Made by a program: the position numbers and the translations under genes. Under the pieces are notes generated by a model. The model saw nothing but the letters and a program-made list of their open reading frames with translations. It had not been told where the DNA came from and searched no databases. Of a stretch of 28,158 bases of DNA, positions 1 through 9,267 are shown one piece after another. This stretch comes from Nemertoderma westbladi (lineage: Eukaryota > Xenacoelomorpha > Nemertodermatida > Nemertodermatidae), in contig JAUCBJ010005097.1 of the NCBI GenBank assembly GCA_032718475.1, forward strand, positions 1 through 28,158, read 5' to 3'. Numbering within the stretch: position 1 is the stretch's first letter; each line of letters begins with the position of its first letter.

Positions 1-270
1 TCTTGTAATTTTAACCTTAACTTTTGGACATATTCTACAAATTTTAAACTCGACTAAGATATTGGCATGTCAAAATCGTAACGACAACAACTATTTACCA
101 AAATTGCCCCACCTCCTAACAGTCAGTTTGCCAAGGCTCCGCCAACTTTGTGGCTCACCCCACACACCTTTAAACAATATTGATTATACTTTATATATTA
201 AATTAACTCCCACTTTGCTGTATGCCCCCCAATCCCAGATATGGGTTTGCCCCCCCAGATTTGGCCTCTG

Positions 271-289
271 CCCCCCCCCCCCCCCCCCC
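271..289. repeat. Poly-C tract (C19)
   Basis: There are 19 C in a row, preceded within 30 bases by two shorter C runs (near 227 and 250) in a diverged GCCCCCCAGAT-type context. Length calls in such tracts are prone to sequencing error. Confidence 0.95.
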
Positions 290-540
290 AAATATAATAG
301 TCACCATACGGGCCTGATCAGAAAATAAATATAGTAAAGTTCCCTCCTCTGCTACATTTTTATGGTAGCTTAGCTTGTGATTTTGGTCAAAATAAACATA
401 TTCAAAATAAAAATCGGCATATTATGCCCGTCAATATCTGTTATAACCTTGTCAATATCAACAGCAAGCTGAAGTTGATCTTCTGAACCAAAAAAAAAAG
501 GAAAAAAAATGTGTGAAAAGGGATAAAAGAAAGGAAAAAA

Positions 541-590
541 AGGAAACGTTCTAAAAAAAAAAGGAAACAAAGGAAACGTTCTAAAAAAAA
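541..590. repeat. Short A-rich direct repeat, 30-bp period
   Basis: AGGAAACGTTCTAAAAAAAA occurs at 541-560 and again at 571-590 without mismatch. It sits in a longer purine-rich run from about 490 to 597. Confidence 0.9.
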
Positions 591-748
591 GGAAACTCTG
601 GGAGGCCTGTACTATTTATTGTTTATTTACGGCTATGACCCCCTGTGTATAATAAATAGACATGTCTGACGATTAGGTTACCGTACTGGAAGACATTACT
701 GACTAAAACTGCTTAGTGTTTAGGTTTACGATAGAAATGGGTTTGGAA

Positions 749-850
749 GTGATGATCAGATACTATCTAGCTCATGTAGAGCCAATCATTGTTAATTAAT
801 AATATTAATTAATTTCATAAATATCCAGAGTTTGTACATCATATCATCAC
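749..850. mobile_element. Short MITE-like element, copy 1
   Basis: This 102-bp element starts GTGATGATCAGATACTATCT and ends GTACATCATATCATCAC, so its ends are inverted (GTGATGAT/ATCATCAC). The middle is AT-rich (TTAATTAATAATATTAATTAA). A second copy lies at 1801-1891, about 1 kb away in the same orientation. No clear target-site duplication was seen. Confidence 0.65.
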
Positions 851-1800
851 AATCTGACGTAAATGTTTATTCTGCCTAAAAAGCTAACAATATGTGTTAC
901 AATGGCAATACCATTTTATTCATTAAGGTAAATAGAATAAATTCAAACGTCAACTTAGTATTAAAATGATGATACAAGTTGTTCAACCTGAACTGTGCTG
1001 CGGTCAGATCACCGATAAACAACCTGAATGTATGTAAACGATATGGTTTGTAGGGCAACAAAATAAAGTAAACTTGCATAGCACAGAATGGGATATACCC
1101 TAAACAAACATAAGTATAAATAAAAGAGACAAATTAAGTTGAAAGTGAAACCCGCTTAAAAATAGACCAATTACAGGGACCACACGAATTGTACTAGTTC
1201 CAGTTGTAGCAAAGCAAAATAAAAAAAGAAAAGTTGTCTTTAAATTAGTATTAGACCAGGGATTGATTACGCCCAAATCTGAGGACTTATTTCCAGCCCG
1301 GAATTACTATTCCCCAGAGGAAACTGGTAGGTACTCATTTAGTTAGTTACCATTTAAGGATACAAGCATGTTACAAGGCAGAGATGAACCCTGACTGACT
1401 AGTCTAGTCCCCTTAGAGCATCAATGCAGAACTCCCCTGGTACTCATGTGAGATGCGAATACAAGACTTAGGAGCCATGTGAATTTAAGGCAACGGATTT
1501 AAACTGCTAGACCAAGGTGGAACTTTAGTAGTCGCCCTTGATTCACCATTACTTTTGGTATTGATTGAACGGTCATATAATTCTATAACCCTAGTGGATT
1601 GGGATAAAAGTTTAAGACTATTTGCAATTCAATCAACTGGTTGTTGATCAATGAGATAAATCTGGATGTATTGAATAATTCTCAAGTCTCACTGTTGAAA
1701 TAATTATTGCAGGCACTCTCTTATTGAGATCTGTAAATTGCCACCTTGTGTTTTTGATATATTGTTTTCTTTATATGTTTTTGTTTGCATTTATTTTATG

Positions 1801-1891
1801 GTGATGATCAGATACTATCTAGCTCAGAGAGCCAATCATCATTAGTATTATAAATTAATTAATATCCAATGTTTGTACATCATATCATCAC
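1801..1891. mobile_element. Short MITE-like element, copy 2
   Basis: This 91-bp copy shares both ends and the GAGCCAATCAT block with 749-850, but has a shorter AT centre. A weaker, partial match to the GATATGATGTAC end is seen near 11738 beside a hairpin. Confidence 0.65.
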
Positions 1892-2326
1892 AGTTAAAAC
1901 GAATTTTGATTCAGTCCAAAATAAAACTTATGATATATTTCAATAATTAAATCATATTAAATAATTAATGTACTTAGTTACAGGGTAACCGAGATAATGA
2001 AAATCTGTCGAATTTGTCCTTATCCGCGCAATATCTGCCATAATAATTAATGATGTTTATAATACCAGAATGTGTAATATTGTGTAAGTTTTGCAGTCAG
2101 ACTTGATCGCAATACTCGATATAATAATTTCGAATACATGATATTGATTGGCCGGTCATTGCAAAGGGTGGCCTACCAAACATATGCGGTGTTGGGATAA
2201 ATATTTATAAAATTCCCCGCTATTTTTGTTATTACAGTATTAAGAATAAGATTTGCATTTCCACCACTTCTGGATGCATTATGTTTTGCAAAGAAAATAA
2301 GAAAATGCTCAATAATTTAGTGTAGC

Positions 2327-2806
2327 CTATACGACAACCCCAGAAACTGCACCCATAACCGAGTCCGATGTTGTGGTATCTGAGTCCTTAGTGGATGAAA
2401 TGTGTTCGGTTTGCATTGGGGTGTTACCGAGACCAACAGGCTGAAGTGTTACCGGTCGTACGGTCGCCCTACCGTGATCCTGATACGACCCAATCCCCGC
2501 CGCCTCCTCCGACTCCCTCTTACTATACGGCGCTTCCTGCAACCGTTTTAGTTTCCGTTTGTGTTTCTTACTCGCAAAGTGTTTGACCAGTGAGGCCGAG
2601 TCTGCGAAGTGCCGCGCGCAGTGTACGCAGTAGAGGCGTCCGGATCCCGGAAGATCGACGTCGTATTGATCCAATTGTCCGCCCACTCGACTGGGTTCCA
2701 ATCCTTCGTGTATCTGGTCGTCGTCTTTACCACGGTTCCTTGTACGGAACTGACGGCGAATCTTGTTGTCTTGGTTGTGAACGCGCTTACGTCGGTACCG
2801 CCCCAT
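2327..2806 (-). CDS. znf593: ZNF593/Bud20-like C2H2 zinc-finger protein, intronless
   Basis: One open frame encodes 159 residues and starts in a strong context (AAAATGG). The N-terminus MGRYRRKRVH is basic, as in ZNF593. It is followed by DLPGSGRLYC and a single JAZ-type C2H2 finger, with Cys60 and Cys63, then His76 and His82 (C-x2-C-x12-H-x5-H). The conserved tail reads KRKLKRLQEAPYSKRESEEA then AGIGSY. In yeast the homologue Bud20 is a shuttling factor for export of the pre-60S ribosomal subunit; the same role is inferred here. The Ser/Thr-rich C-terminal tail after residue 108 is longer than in vertebrate proteins (about 134 residues in all). No intron interrupts it. It lies 990 bases downstream of a BAZ1A exon on the same strand. 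The only poly(A)-like hexamer nearby is a TATAAA variant at 2209-2204. Confidence 0.93.
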   Translation of the reverse strand: MGRYRRKRVHNQDNKIRRQFRTRNRGKDDDQIHEGLEPSRVGGQLDQYDVDLPGSGRLYCVHCARHFADSASLVKHFASKKHKRKLKRLQEAPYSKRESEEAAGIGSYQDHGRATVRPVTLQPVGLGNTPMQTEHISSTKDSDTTTSDSVMGAVSGVVV

Positions 2807-3796
2807 TTTATATTAGGCCTAGCAGCCTAGCTTGATCTGTTGATACTTTGATATACTTCAGTACTTCTCGTCAGCCTGTCAGCCTGTGTGCAGGTGTGTG
2901 TTCCCTAATTACGGCCTACCGGTACTGCATTATTTTTATTTCATATATAGGCTGTACCGGTACTGATACTTAGAACGCTGTAGGCTGACATTAGTATTAT
3001 AATTTGGTGGGCGAGTCTTAATTTTTCATGAGGGGATCACAAAGTATTATATCATAGTTGAGTTGTAAAAGGAAGGAAGGAGTGAGTACATTACGTATGA
3101 ATGCATCCATGTAATATAAAGTTAATTAATTTTAATTAATTAATCCTATAAACCGGTAGTGTAAAGTTTATAGCATTTGTCACCTTTTTAATAGGCGAGC
3201 TTAGTTTAAAAACCATAATAGTTTATAAAATAACAAATAAATTTTTTGGGGATAAGGATTTTTTAAGTTGACAAATCCGAAGGGCGAGGTTATATGCACC
3301 CGTTTAGTAGAGAATGAGTGTAAAAATAAGTTCCCTATATTGTAACAGCAAAAAAGGCATTAAAAATGGTTAAATGATTAGACAAATTCGCGTTGCTCTG
3401 GAAACTAAATTGTACCTATCTCGAAGTGTATAGTTCAATCAATTGGTAGTAAATGGACACTTCACATTTGTGGAAGTTTGGTTCGCATGAATTGCGAATT
3501 AGCTTTGAACACCCCCCCCCCCCCCCCCCCCCCCTCTTTTTCGCTAGATTGACTGGACTGTAAGCTTACTACAGTCGATTTCCATGTTTTTCATGAAAAA
3601 TAGTACCTTGATTGAAAAAAATCATTTACACATTTCGGTACCTTTTCACCCGCAATTATGATTATTAACAAATACGGTGAACTGAGCACTTCTGAGCACT
3701 TTGGTATGATAAACCAAATAAATTCTAGAACACGCTACCTAACAAACGCATTTATTTAGAAACAACATACCATATTATGGGGGCAGTAAGACCAAC
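2807..3796. other. 5' flank of the ZNF593-like gene / BAZ1A intron
   Basis: No exon was found. It has two TACCGGTAC sites near 2930 and 2955, repeated GTCAGCCTGTCAGCCTGTG near 2872-2890, AT-rich inverted runs near 3120-3145, and a C23 tract at 3512-3534. Any ZNF593 promoter would be in the part next to 2807, but no clear core element stands out. Confidence 0.5.
3512..3534. repeat. Poly-C tract (C23)
   Basis: There are 23 C in a row inside an AT-rich intron. The flanks (GAACA before, TCTTTTTCGC after) do not match the TIR element at 4274-5003. Confidence 0.95.
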
Positions 3797-3937
3797 CTGT
3801 AACCGAAACTGTAGACCGGGGTCGTCTAAGGGACTGTAGCAACCGCGCGACTGCCAACGGAACTTCATAGTTCCCGGGCCGGCCATACAGCCCGAAGAGA
3901 GTAAGTGTAACCGAAGGATTTCAGAAACTGAAAAGTA
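3797..3937 (-). CDS. baz1a: BAZ1A/ACF1-like gene, exon with WHIM1 motif
   Basis: This exon has 47 codons in phase 0 at both ends. Two AG acceptors lie 10 bases apart after a poly-T tract; only the upstream one keeps the frame, and it gives YFSVSEILRLHLLSSG, which aligns with the WHIM1 motif of BAZ1A (SEILRLHILASG). The exon ends LQFRLQ at the donor CAG|GTTGGT. WHIM motifs act with DDT in contacting ISWI and linker DNA in this family. No further BAZ1A exon was found between here and base 1. The next one is probably outside the window, which would place the ZNF593-like gene inside the next intron. A broken gene cannot be excluded, but the four visible exons have no frameshift or stop. Confidence 0.93.
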
Positions 3938-4273
3938 CTGAAAAAAAAACACGTTGGATAATAGGCGTGGTTTATTAACGAACTGAATTAATACAAAAAG
4001 CATGAATAGTGTATTATTACATCCAATATTAATCTCAGTGGATGTGGGGCGAGCCACGATAGGGAGTAAAGTAAAGTAATTCTAAGCAACTTGCGACGCG
4101 AAAGTTGCTAGCTGTAGTATTGATAGTACGCAGTATCACGATACGTTATCTCAAGAGAAATAAAGTAAATCACGTATTTATAAATATAATTATATATATA
4201 ACTTTTATCTCACGCTGCATGTAAGAGCAATCTTACATCCAGAAACTGAAGAGCCTGTAGAAAGGCGCTTTAA

Positions 4274-5003
4274 GGGGGGGGGGGGTACACCATTTTCGGA
4301 CAACTCTTCGATTTATCACTCTCAGCGTTTCAAAATTGTTTGGTTTTGGCTATAATTTGGAATATAAGTGCCTAAGATGCTATTCTACATGACAGGTTAG
4401 AAAATTTTTATTTTTCGCTATTTAATATTAGTTAATACTAGTTAACAACAAAAAAAACTTGGTTGCGCTTAAAACCCTAAGGCTTTTTCAGTTTTGAATC
4501 TAATCACATGAAAGTTTTTTTATATGATAGATCAAAGATGGGGCAACATAACTATCAGGCGAAATTTTGTGAAAATAATTCTGCACCGCTAGGTGGCGCT
4601 GCAAATTTATGCCTAATTTTTAGGTTTGTTATAAATAGTATTAAATTTTATTAACAAATAATTTCGAAAAGTTGTCTGATACTTTTATGCAGGGTGGCTA
4701 TGTAGACACCCACAGAAAGTTTCAGACTAATTGCTCAAAAATTGTAGAAGTAGTAGGGTTTTGAAGTTGACAATTTCATAAAAAAAATATTTGGAGATAA
4801 TCGACCTTTCATTATACATAGTAATAGTAATTTCAATAGGAATCCCTAAATGGAAATTGTTATAACTTAAGAACTAAAAGAGCTATTAAATAGCGGTTTT
4901 CAGATTTGGAAACACCATTCAATGGTGCATTATAATAGATCATAAAAAAAATTTCGACATATTTTTGACCAAAATGGTGTACCCCCCCCCCCCCCCCCCC
5001 CCC
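4274..5003. mobile_element. Non-autonomous DNA transposon with G/C-run terminal inverted repeats
   Basis: The left end is a run of 12 G then TACACCATTTT. The right end is AAAATGGTGTA then 22 C. These are inverted copies of each other. The outer flanks carry CTTTAAG on both sides (4268-4274 and 5003-5009, each overlapping a run by a base), a likely target-site duplication of 5-7 bases containing TTAA. The 730-bp interior is AT-rich with no open frame, so it would need a transposase in trans. It sits within the BAZ1A intron between exons 5178 and 3937. The superfamily is not certain: TTAA would suggest piggyBac, but the right side has an extra T. Confidence 0.75.
4586..4599 (+). promoter_or_regulatory. 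CTCF-like core motif inside the G/C-run transposon
   Basis: CCGCTAGGTGGCGC agrees with the animal CTCF core CCASYAGRKGGCRS at 13 of 14 positions (G in place of A at the third). It lies near the middle of the transposon. This is a sequence match only; binding is not shown. Confidence 0.35.
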
Positions 5004-5177
5004 TTTAAGAATAAAATAATATTTAAAACGCGAAAACTAATTCACTAACCAAAATAAATATAATTAAAATACATTACGTATTAAATTTCAGAAAACTGTA
5101 AAACAAATGAGTCAATGTAGTCAATAATATTAGACTAGTATTACTTGTCTAATATTATTATAGTATTAAATACTCAC

Positions 5178-5446
5178 GTCGATAGACATGGACTTGAGAG
5201 GAAGTCCTTGATGACGTTGAGACCAGGTTGATGCTACGGTCGCCATGTTAATGGCGTCATCATAACCACCCGTCTCTTCTACATCCAGCTGATTGGCTAG
5301 ACTGTAGGGCGTCTGGTCCCAATCATCCCGGCCGACCTCCGACTGTTCCTCCGAGTGTAGGATGAACAATGACGTTAGTAGGAACTTTAGTATCTCCAAG
5401 AGATTCCCCTCGGGGTTGTTATCTGTTAGAGCCTTCTCAATGAATT
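5178..5446 (-). CDS. baz1a: BAZ1A/ACF1-like gene, exon with rest of DDT domain
   Basis: The acceptor TTTTGTGCAG and donor GAC|GTGAGT bound 269 bases. The first two bases join the G left by the previous exon to make Glu, giving LNL-E-FIEKALTDNNPEGNLLEIL across the junction, which aligns without a gap to the BAZ1A DDT domain. The rest is an acidic linker (HSEEQSEVGRDDW), then ATVASTWSQRHQGLPLKSMS ending in ID, the lead-in to the WHIM1 motif. A longer open frame continues past the acceptor into a 54-bp tandem repeat, but that part is intronic. The following intron is 1.24 kb. Confidence 0.94.
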
Positions 5447-5476
5447 CTGCACAAAAGTAATTGGTTATGTGAGGTA

Positions 5477-5584
5477 TACCAGACTTTCTGCTGTTATATT
5501 TCACTTTGCAGTTTACCCCCCTGTGAAGAATACCAGACTTTCTGCTGTTATATTTCACTTTGCAGTTTACCCCCATGTGAAGAA
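5477..5584. repeat. Two tandem 54-bp units next to a BAZ1A exon
   Basis: The units 5477-5530 and 5531-5584 differ at about one base (CCCCCC against CCCCCA before TGTGAAGAA). Each begins TACCAGACTTTCTGCTGTTA and ends ATGTGAAGAA or near it. A third partial unit starts at 5585. The array ends 30 bases before the acceptor of the exon at 5446, and its translation explains the false N-terminal extension of that exon's open frame. The same family, mostly inverted, occurs at 18251-18620. Confidence 0.9.
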
Positions 5585-5614
5585 TACCTGGTTTTCACTA
5601 AATCCACAGGTTTC

Positions 5615-6262
5615 AGAATTGAATTGAATGTACTGTTTATTATTAAAACTCAACGTATATAAATACAATTGAGGCAGTGAATAAATAAGTATATACTGAT
5701 AATTAAAATGAATAGCGTCGTAAGGCCACATTTGTAACATCGATGTACAGTAACTCAAAGTAAAGGAATACTGTATGTTAATTATGATGTGATATTAATT
5801 AATATGTAATAAAGTTTGATACTGAAGTTAACTAGTATTATATTCACACCACGCATTCTAACACACCCATATAAACTCAAAGTAACCATTAATTCATACA
5901 TAAATACTTATAATTACAAATAGCACAAATGAAATTAAGATATAATACAATTCTCACGTTACCGGTACGTCTCTTGTGTATTTTGTTAAGATATGTTTTT
6001 TTAGAAGTTTCCGATATGTTATGTAATCTGAGCAATTTGAAATATTAGTAGGTAGCGCGTTCCATAATTTTATCATACTAACAACTAGTATACTGTCAAA
6101 GCCATATCTATTTTGTGTTTTTGGTATATTTATGTTATTTGTGCGACTATTTATTTTTAGTGATTTTTTTTGTAGGAAAGGTAAATCTAAATGTCGAAAT
6201 GGCTTTGATAGTGTTTTTATGTAGTTAAAGAAAAACATTACACTGTGGTACACTACCCTCAA
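5615..6262 (-). mobile_element. CR1/Jockey-like LINE, C-terminal end, 3' UTR and tail
   Basis: On the minus strand 6262-5954 encodes the usual hydrophobic end of the reverse-transcriptase protein, with RYGFDSILVVSMIKLWNALP then TNIS and a basic KLLKKHILTKYT, before a stop. About 330 bases of 3' UTR follow, ending in ATTCAATTCAATTC (5630-5615), the short tandem tail typical of CR1/L2-type LINEs. It is separated from the palm segment at 6300-6790 by a deletion. Confidence 0.8.
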
Positions 6263-6299
6263 CTAAATGCTACAAAAACTGAATTTTTATTCTTACCTC

Positions 6300-6790
6300 G
6301 AAAATACCTAGAGCATCATCAATCACGGCTTCTGTTAATAGTTTTATTTCTTGTTCTAGAATTTGTGTTGCTATGAGTGGATCTTTGTTCGTTGTATAAA
6401 TTACTGTGTCGTCGGTGTACTGTATTATAGTTCCGTTCTTACTGGTATTGAGTTAGTATATAAAGTAAATAGAAGTGGGGCCAAAATGGTACCTTGTGGT
6501 AAGCCGTGTGTTTCCGTTTGCCAAGAGGAGTATGTGTTTTGTAATTTTACGCGTTGCTGTCTCTGTGCAAGATAATTTTTAATTAGGCCTGGCGATGTCG
6601 AGTGAAATCCTAAGGATGTTAGCCTATATCTAGTAATATGGATCTGTTTACGGAATTGAAAGCCATGCTCAGATCCAGGAACGCCACTGCCACATGATCC
6701 CCCTTATTTAATTTATCCCTCCAGCACTCTGTTATATCGATGGCATCTTGACGAACAGTCGTATTGGCAACTTTTGCGATTTTGACTTTA
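6300..6790 (-). mobile_element. LINE reverse-transcriptase palm fragment, frameshifted
   Basis: The minus-strand translation in pieces gives TTVRQDAIDITECWRDKLN, VAVAFLDLSMAFNSVNRSIL, then GLIKNYLAQRQQRVKLQ, GLPQGTILAPLLFTLYTN and, after a frameshift, IIQYTDDTVIYTTNKDPL. These are the ordered RT blocks (FLDLSKAF, LPQG, Y-x-D-D). The catalytic motif reads YTDD where LINEs mostly have YADD. At least one frameshift and one stop make it dead. It may belong with the fragment at 5615-6262. Confidence 0.85.
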
Positions 6791-7477
6791 TTGGGTATTT
6801 GAGTTCATAAAAGGTGGAACTATGTTTTGACAAAAGGTCGTATTCATATCTTCAGTATTAAACACTATACAGTAAAAAGCAAACGGCCTTATTTGGTATT
6901 TCTAAACAATTTTAATTTGACGAAAGGTCGTATTAGAAAAATTTTCCAAAACGTCTGTTCGTCAAAAAGTTAGTCAATGATTATCTTGTAATACGACCTA
7001 TTAATGTTTATAAAAATATGAACTAAAATGTAAGAAACCTTTCTAATATTGTTATATTGATGTTTTATTTATATTTCAATATGGAATATTAACTAATTTG
7101 CCCAAAACAATGAGAGTAGAGTTGAACTTGACAGAAAATTTATGACACATTTATTTATGCAAGTGGGTGGGTACAACACTGTGCTCATATTGTAAAGTAA
7201 TAAAGTTATTGTTGGAAGTGAAACACAAAACACTAAAGGCAATCCAAAGGCTCCACTCTCGCTCTCTTGGCTGTTAATATAAGGCAGAGATGATGCCACA
7301 CTTACTTCCAACACTTTTCTTTATCCCCCCAGAAGATCAACATTTAACTCTCCAGGGGAAAATCGATGGAAATAACAGCTTATTAGAAGCAAAAATGAAA
7401 CTGAACTTCTCTTTCGATTATTGTTGTGTTGGTTAGAATAACCAGTCTTAACTGACATTCATTATGAGTACTTGTTG
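6791..7477. other. Intronic stretch with repeated AGGTCGTATT motif
   Basis: No coding region was recognised. AGGTCGTATT occurs at 6835-6844 and 6925-6934, and the inverted TAATACGACCT at 6989-6999, so 6925-6935 and 6989-6999 could pair as an 11-base stem. The open frame at 7093-7314 (minus) has no recognisable content. Confidence 0.5.
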
Positions 7478-7785
7478 TTAAGTTTTCCAATATGTTTGAT
7501 GAATTACTGATGTGGGTGGAAGGGAAAGATAAAATTGCGAATACATGGCGGGTATCACTGGTGTATTACCAGTACAGAGCGAAACGAAGTCATCATACTT
7601 TCCAGTAGCCAATCGTGGAGCTGAAGAATATGCTTTAGTTATAGCTGAAATATATATTTTTTCTCGAATTTTGGGAAGAGTAATGGCGTCAAATTCCGGT
7701 TGTTGATGCATATTCTTGAAGTAAATTTTATCCGTTGTTGGTGCTATGGTGTTCTTGTTAATTTCCAGTTGGGTTTTAGTTTTAT
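7478..7785 (-). pseudogene. Unrecognised transposon-like protein fragment
   Basis: An open stretch begins upstream of the first Met (codons from about 7785) and reads KTKTQLEINKNTIAPTTDKI, then FDAITLPKIREKIYISAITK, then KYDDFVSLCTGNTPVIPAMY followed by FYLSLPP and a stop. The style (Tyr-Asp-Asp-Phe/Leu, Pro-Val-Ile-Pro, Phe-Tyr-x-Ser-Leu-Pro) looks like the C-terminus of a transposon-encoded protein, but I cannot name the family. It sits between LINE pieces in the BAZ1A intron. Confidence 0.35.
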
Positions 7786-7890
7786 AAAAGTGTAGTGAAA
7801 AATTAATTTTTTAGCGATTTCGCGCTTGTTTGTGTGCTTTAATGTATACAAATGATGAACTGATGGCGGACTCCATGTAGGAAAACATGA

Positions 7891-8160
7891 GTGCTAAACA
7901 GACCATTATGGAATGTTTGCAACCGGATGTTAAAAGGGGAAAAGCCACCACCAATTTGGTCTAAAGGTCAATTAAAGCCTCTCCCCAAGAAAGGAGACCT
8001 CGGCATACCAACAAACTATCGTGGGATCTGTCTGCTTGTGGTAGCTGCCAAAATATACAATAAAATGATTCTATATAGGATTAGGCCTCACATAGAGAAA
8101 CTACTGCGTAAGAGCCAAAACGGATTTCGACCAAGTAGATCAACAATAGCTCAGATACTT
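7891..8160 (+). mobile_element. LINE reverse-transcriptase fragment, plus strand
   Basis: It reads NVCNRMLKGEKPPPIWSKG, LKPLPKKGDLGIPTNYRGIC, KIYNKMILYRIRPHIEKLL then KSQNGFRPSRSTIAQIL. These are the first RT blocks (NYRGI, QNGFRPxRST) of a non-LTR element. The match ends at 8160, exactly where a different LINE on the opposite strand ends. The frame is open over this piece, but the element is truncated at both ends. Confidence 0.88.
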
Positions 8161-8970
8161 CCGTTATTGCATCCGTGGTTGAGTACCCCTTCCTGAAACC
8201 GAATTGTTTCTTATGTAATAGTTTATTGTGCGTTATAAATTTATTTACCTGCTTATATATCACTCGTTCATATATTTTTGCAAAAGGACTAGTCATCGCT
8301 ACAGGTCTGTAGTTGGTAGCATCTGTGGAATCACCTTTTTTATAAATTGGAGTAATATTTACTAATTTAAGTTTGTTCGGAAATTGTTGGGATTTTGTAA
8401 GGCATTGATTGGTTTATTATATATATGTTAGAGGTATAACAATATTAATATTGAATGGTGATTTTTGTAAATTAAATGAACGTATATCTTTACTTATGAA
8501 GTCATCAAATTTGCCCATCCCTAAATATGTCTCGTTGAATGGGTTTGTAATGTCTTGTTTGTTTGTGATTATTTTACCTTGACGAGTTAATTTACAGATG
8601 TTATTTAATTTTGTTTTATTATTATGAATTATAAGATTTATTATTTTCCATTTTGTTTTATTATTTGCTTCAAAAAATTTGTTTTTTATATAATTATTTA
8701 TTAATTTAAGCTATTAAATTTATTCCGTTCTGTCTTATATGTTTTGTAATCTGTATCAATTTTTGTTTTCCTCCAGTTAATAAATTTGTTATAATTTTCA
8801 GTGCGTAACTCATCCAGTTCTTGTGTTGTCCAATGATCTTGTCTACTTAATTTCTTATTTATTAGTTGTTTCTTTTTAATAGGAGCGTGTTTGTTTAATA
8901 AATGTTCAATTAATGTTTCAAAAGCTTCACACTGTACATTAATGTCTGTTAGAAAGTATAAAAAATAAGA
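8161..8970 (-). mobile_element. CR1/Jockey-like LINE, linker and first RT blocks, minus strand
   Basis: The pieces in order are NVQCEAFETLIEHLLNKHAP, WTTQELDELRTENYNKFINW, then after a stop FFEANNKTKWKIIN and GKIITNKQDITNPFNETYL, then LVNITPIYKKGDSTDATNYR then PVAM, and KKQFGFRKGYSTTDAIT. This is the linker after the endonuclease followed by RT blocks 0-2. The endonuclease is missing (5' truncation) and several frame breaks exist. It ends abruptly at the junction with the plus-strand LINE at 8160/8161. A dispersed repeat motif starts just beyond its 5' side (8981-9000). Confidence 0.85.
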
Positions 8971-9267
8971 AGGGCTGATGCTAACCAAAACAATAAACGA
9001 ATAATTATCTATACAGGTTAAAAGACTGAATCAAGCTCTATAAAACAAAAACACTCGTTAAGGAGAAATTTGGAAAAAAACTAATTGTTTATATATAAAA
9101 TTCCAGTAGAATTTCGACCGAAAAGTGAAAATCTGCTATTCTTCATATGAGCGCCAGTTCATTTACAAAATTTAGTCAATTAACAATACAATGTAAAACG
9201 TATAGAAAACAAAAAGTACACATCAATACATCCACCTACAGTTCCCTATAAACATAATTTCTCTCAC

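Larger units (their letters stand above)
1..2326. other. AT-rich non-coding stretch
   Basis: No coding region was recognised. Open frames at 62-328 (over a poly-C tract), 370-570 and 897-1079 are composition artefacts. It holds a C19 run, an A/G-rich direct repeat and two copies of a short TIR element, listed separately. If BAZ1A continues past 3797 on the minus strand, this is probably its intron. Confidence 0.6.

Noticed and set aside
62-328. 88-codon plus-strand open frame ending in poly-Pro
   Set aside because: It runs through a C19 tract in low-complexity sequence, with no homology.
4268-5009. Assigning the G/C-run element to piggyBac
   Set aside because: TTAA is present on both sides, but the right flank has an extra T between the C run and TTAA, and the ends do not match known piggyBac termini. 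The superfamily is left open.
5447-5576. N-terminal extension of the exon at 5446 (GVNCKVKYNSRKSG repeated)
   Set aside because: It is translation of the 54-bp tandem repeat. The acceptor TTTTGTGCAG at 5447 gives the exact BAZ1A junction.
6363-6575. 70-codon plus-strand Cys-rich open frame
   Set aside because: It is the antisense of the LINE RT palm (LPQG and YTDD blocks) on the minus strand.
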